Source: DATATV01 sp035551355
Lineage (GTDB): Bacteria > Actinomycetota > Actinomycetes > Mycobacteriales > Pseudonocardiaceae
Assembly: GCA_035551355.1 (NCBI GenBank)
Contig: DASZNF010000085.1
Span: 9,198 to 73,197, forward strand
Direction of reading: 5' to 3'
DNA: 64,000 nucleotides
Part shown: in pieces, positions 62,945-64,000 of the stretch
Numbering within the stretch: position 1 is the first letter of the stretch
How the letters are laid out: every line of letters begins with the position of its first letter
Notes under the pieces: generated by a model
Seen by the model: the letters and a program-made list of their open reading frames with translations, nothing else
What the model was told of the DNA's origin: nothing
Databases searched by the model: none
Made by a program: the position numbers and the translations under genes

Positions 62945-63442
62945 ATGAGCGCTGAGGGGCGACCGGACGACTCGGTTCCCGAGTGTCCGAGCCTGCGGCT
63001 GGGCATCGTGGCGACCCGCTGGCACAAGCGGATCGCCGACGCGCTGCTGGACCGCGCGCTGTTCGCGGCCAAGGAGGCCGGGGTCGAGGAGCCGACCGTG
63101 GTCCGGGTGGCCGGCTCGTTCGAGCTGCCGGTGATCGCGCAGGCGCTGGCCAAGCACCATGACGCGGTGGTCGCCCTGGGCGTGGTGATCCGCGGGGGCA
63201 CGCCGCACTTCGAGTACGTGTGCGACGCGCTGACCTCCGGGCTGACCCGGGTCGCGCTGGACGAGGGCACCCCGGTCGGCAACGGCGTGCTCACCTGCGA
63301 CACCGAGGAGCAGGCGCTGGCCCGGGCCGGGCTGTCGGATTCCAGCGAGGACAAGGGTTTCGAGGCGACCGTGGCCGCACTGGACGCGGCGCTGACCCTG
63401 CGTGGACTGCGCCAGCCGTGGACCGAACGAGGCTTCGCCTGA
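62945..63442 (+). CDS. ribH: 6,7-dimethyl-8-ribityllumazine synthase
   Basis: A 165-residue lumazine synthase, shell-forming in many bacteria. Seen: VATRWHKRIADALLDRA, VAGSFELPVIAQALAK, VIRGGTPHFEYV with the active-site His nearby, and GTPVGNGVLTCDTEEQA. It ends the rib operon one nucleotide after ribBA. Confidence 0.97.
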   Translation: MSAEGRPDDSVPECPSLRLGIVATRWHKRIADALLDRALFAAKEAGVEEPTVVRVAGSFELPVIAQALAKHHDAVVALGVVIRGGTPHFEYVCDALTSGLTRVALDEGTPVGNGVLTCDTEEQALARAGLSDSSEDKGFEATVAALDAALTLRGLRQPWTERGFA

Positions 63443-63475
63443 CCGAGGATTTTTCCTGAGTACTAAGGTTTTTTC

Positions 63476-63988
63476 GTGAGCACTGAGGTTTCCGACCGTC
63501 CACTGGTGATCCGGCCCCGCAGGGCGCGGCTGATCACCTTCGCCGTCGCCGCCCTGTTCGTGGTGATTTTCGTGGTGGTCGCGGTGCTGCTGCGCAGCGG
63601 GTCGACCGGCGTCGATTTCGCCCTTTCCGACCGGATTTCCCTTGTCCTGGTGGGGATCGCGCTGGCCGCGGGCACGCTGGTGCTGGGCCAGGCCCGGGTG
63701 GTCGCGGACGCCGAGGGCGTACAGGTGCGCAATCTTTTCTTCGGTCAGCAGGTCTCCTGGGATCTGGTGAAAGCCGTCACCTTCCCCGATGGCGCGCCCT
63801 GGGCGCGGCTGGAGCTGCCCGCCGACGAGTACATTCCGGTCGTGGCCATCCAGGCGTTCGACGGGGAGTACGCGGTCGCGGCGATTCGCGAACTCCGTGC
63901 CTGGCAACGGAAAGCGGCTGCCTCGTCGGCTTCGTCCGAATCCGGGCCCGAGTCCGCTCGGTCCGGTTTGGACAGTTCAGGAGAGTAA
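63476..63988 (+). CDS. PH domain-containing membrane protein (Rv1417-like)
   Basis: A 170-residue protein with two TM helices (LITFAVAALFVVIFVVVAVL; ISLVLVGIALAAGTLVLG) followed by a bacterial PH-like domain (ADAEGVQVRNLFFGQQVSWD; VKAVTFPDGAPWARLEL) and a Ser/Glu-rich tail. It is the constant neighbour of ribH in actinobacteria, comparable to Rv1417. The role is unknown. GTG 63476 lacks a strong Shine-Dalgarno; T-rich sequence precedes it. Confidence 0.87.
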   Translation: MSTEVSDRPLVIRPRRARLITFAVAALFVVIFVVVAVLLRSGSTGVDFALSDRISLVLVGIALAAGTLVLGQARVVADAEGVQVRNLFFGQQVSWDLVKAVTFPDGAPWARLELPADEYIPVVAIQAFDGEYAVAAIRELRAWQRKAAASSASSESGPESARSGLDSSGE

Positions 63989-64000
63989 GTGAGCGACCCG
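63989..64000 (+). CDS. Start of next gene (partial, 4 codons)
   Basis: GTG AGC GAC CCG follows GGAGAG (63979-63984) directly after the PH protein stop, so a gene probably starts here. VSDP fits the N-terminus of UvrC, which often follows in this region, but four codons cannot identify it. Confidence 0.3.

Overview
The window is about 64 kb of a very GC-rich actinobacterial chromosome. The gene order (alaS-ruvX-mltG-aroE, aroC-aroK-aroB-aroQ-pepP-efp-nusB, bldD, pyrR-pyrB-pyrC-carA-carB-pyrF, mihF-gmk-rpoZ-coaBC-metK-priA-def-fmt-rsmB-rpe-ribD-ribE-ribBA-ribH) is the backbone of Mycobacteriales/Pseudonocardiales. A conservon, BldD, a DasR-controlled PTS and an actinobacterial IHF point to a filamentous, sporulating-type actinomycete. 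I infer the order Pseudonocardiales but cannot name a genus. No rRNA, tRNA or CRISPR array was seen.

Layout. 1-7578: end of an acyl-CoA carboxylase alpha subunit, acyl-CoA dehydrogenase, a phosphoribosyltransferase, folD under a ZTP (pfl) riboswitch, aspS and a phosphotransferase-fold protein. 7579-8651: a 1.07-kb lower-GC gap. 8652-13569: a complete conservon (cvnABCD). 13665-17163: a solitary IS5-type N-terminal domain, a membrane diguanylate cyclase, two unannotated micro-ORFs and an MFS transporter. 17309-24834: rarA, two small membrane-associated proteins, alaS, ruvX, mltG, aroE. 24973-28723: a GlcNAc/glucose PTS island (HPr, EIIC, DasR-like regulator, EIIB, EIIA) around one DasR operator, plus a cupin; it lies between aroE and the prepilin peptidase/aroC block. 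28865-37573: prepilin peptidase, the shikimate operon, a lipoprotein with a beta-propeller-like region, a membrane protein, pepP, efp, nusB. 37651-40015: hypothetical protein, PucR-type regulator and bldD on the minus strand. 40283-48877: pyrimidine operon. 49182-63988: mihF through the riboflavin operon. 63989 to the end: start of the next gene.

How the genes work together. Most are housekeeping: purine/folate one-carbon metabolism, aromatic amino acids, UMP synthesis, CoA, SAM, riboflavin, translation start and tRNA charging. Regulatory links can be read directly: a ZTP aptamer before folD, a textbook PyrR-binding loop just before the pyrR ribosome binding site, a near-consensus dre site between the divergent PTS operons, and BldD-box-like sites before bldD and mihF. 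A diguanylate cyclase with intact active and inhibitory sites lies in the same window as a BldD with the full c-di-GMP-binding signature.

The most unusual item is a 35-codon ORF (15731-15838) whose product ends in three perfect RDAIWR repeats. The three DNA units differ only at synonymous third positions, so the peptide itself appears to be selected. It follows a second micro-ORF with its own ribosome binding site. I found no large undescribed multi-gene system.
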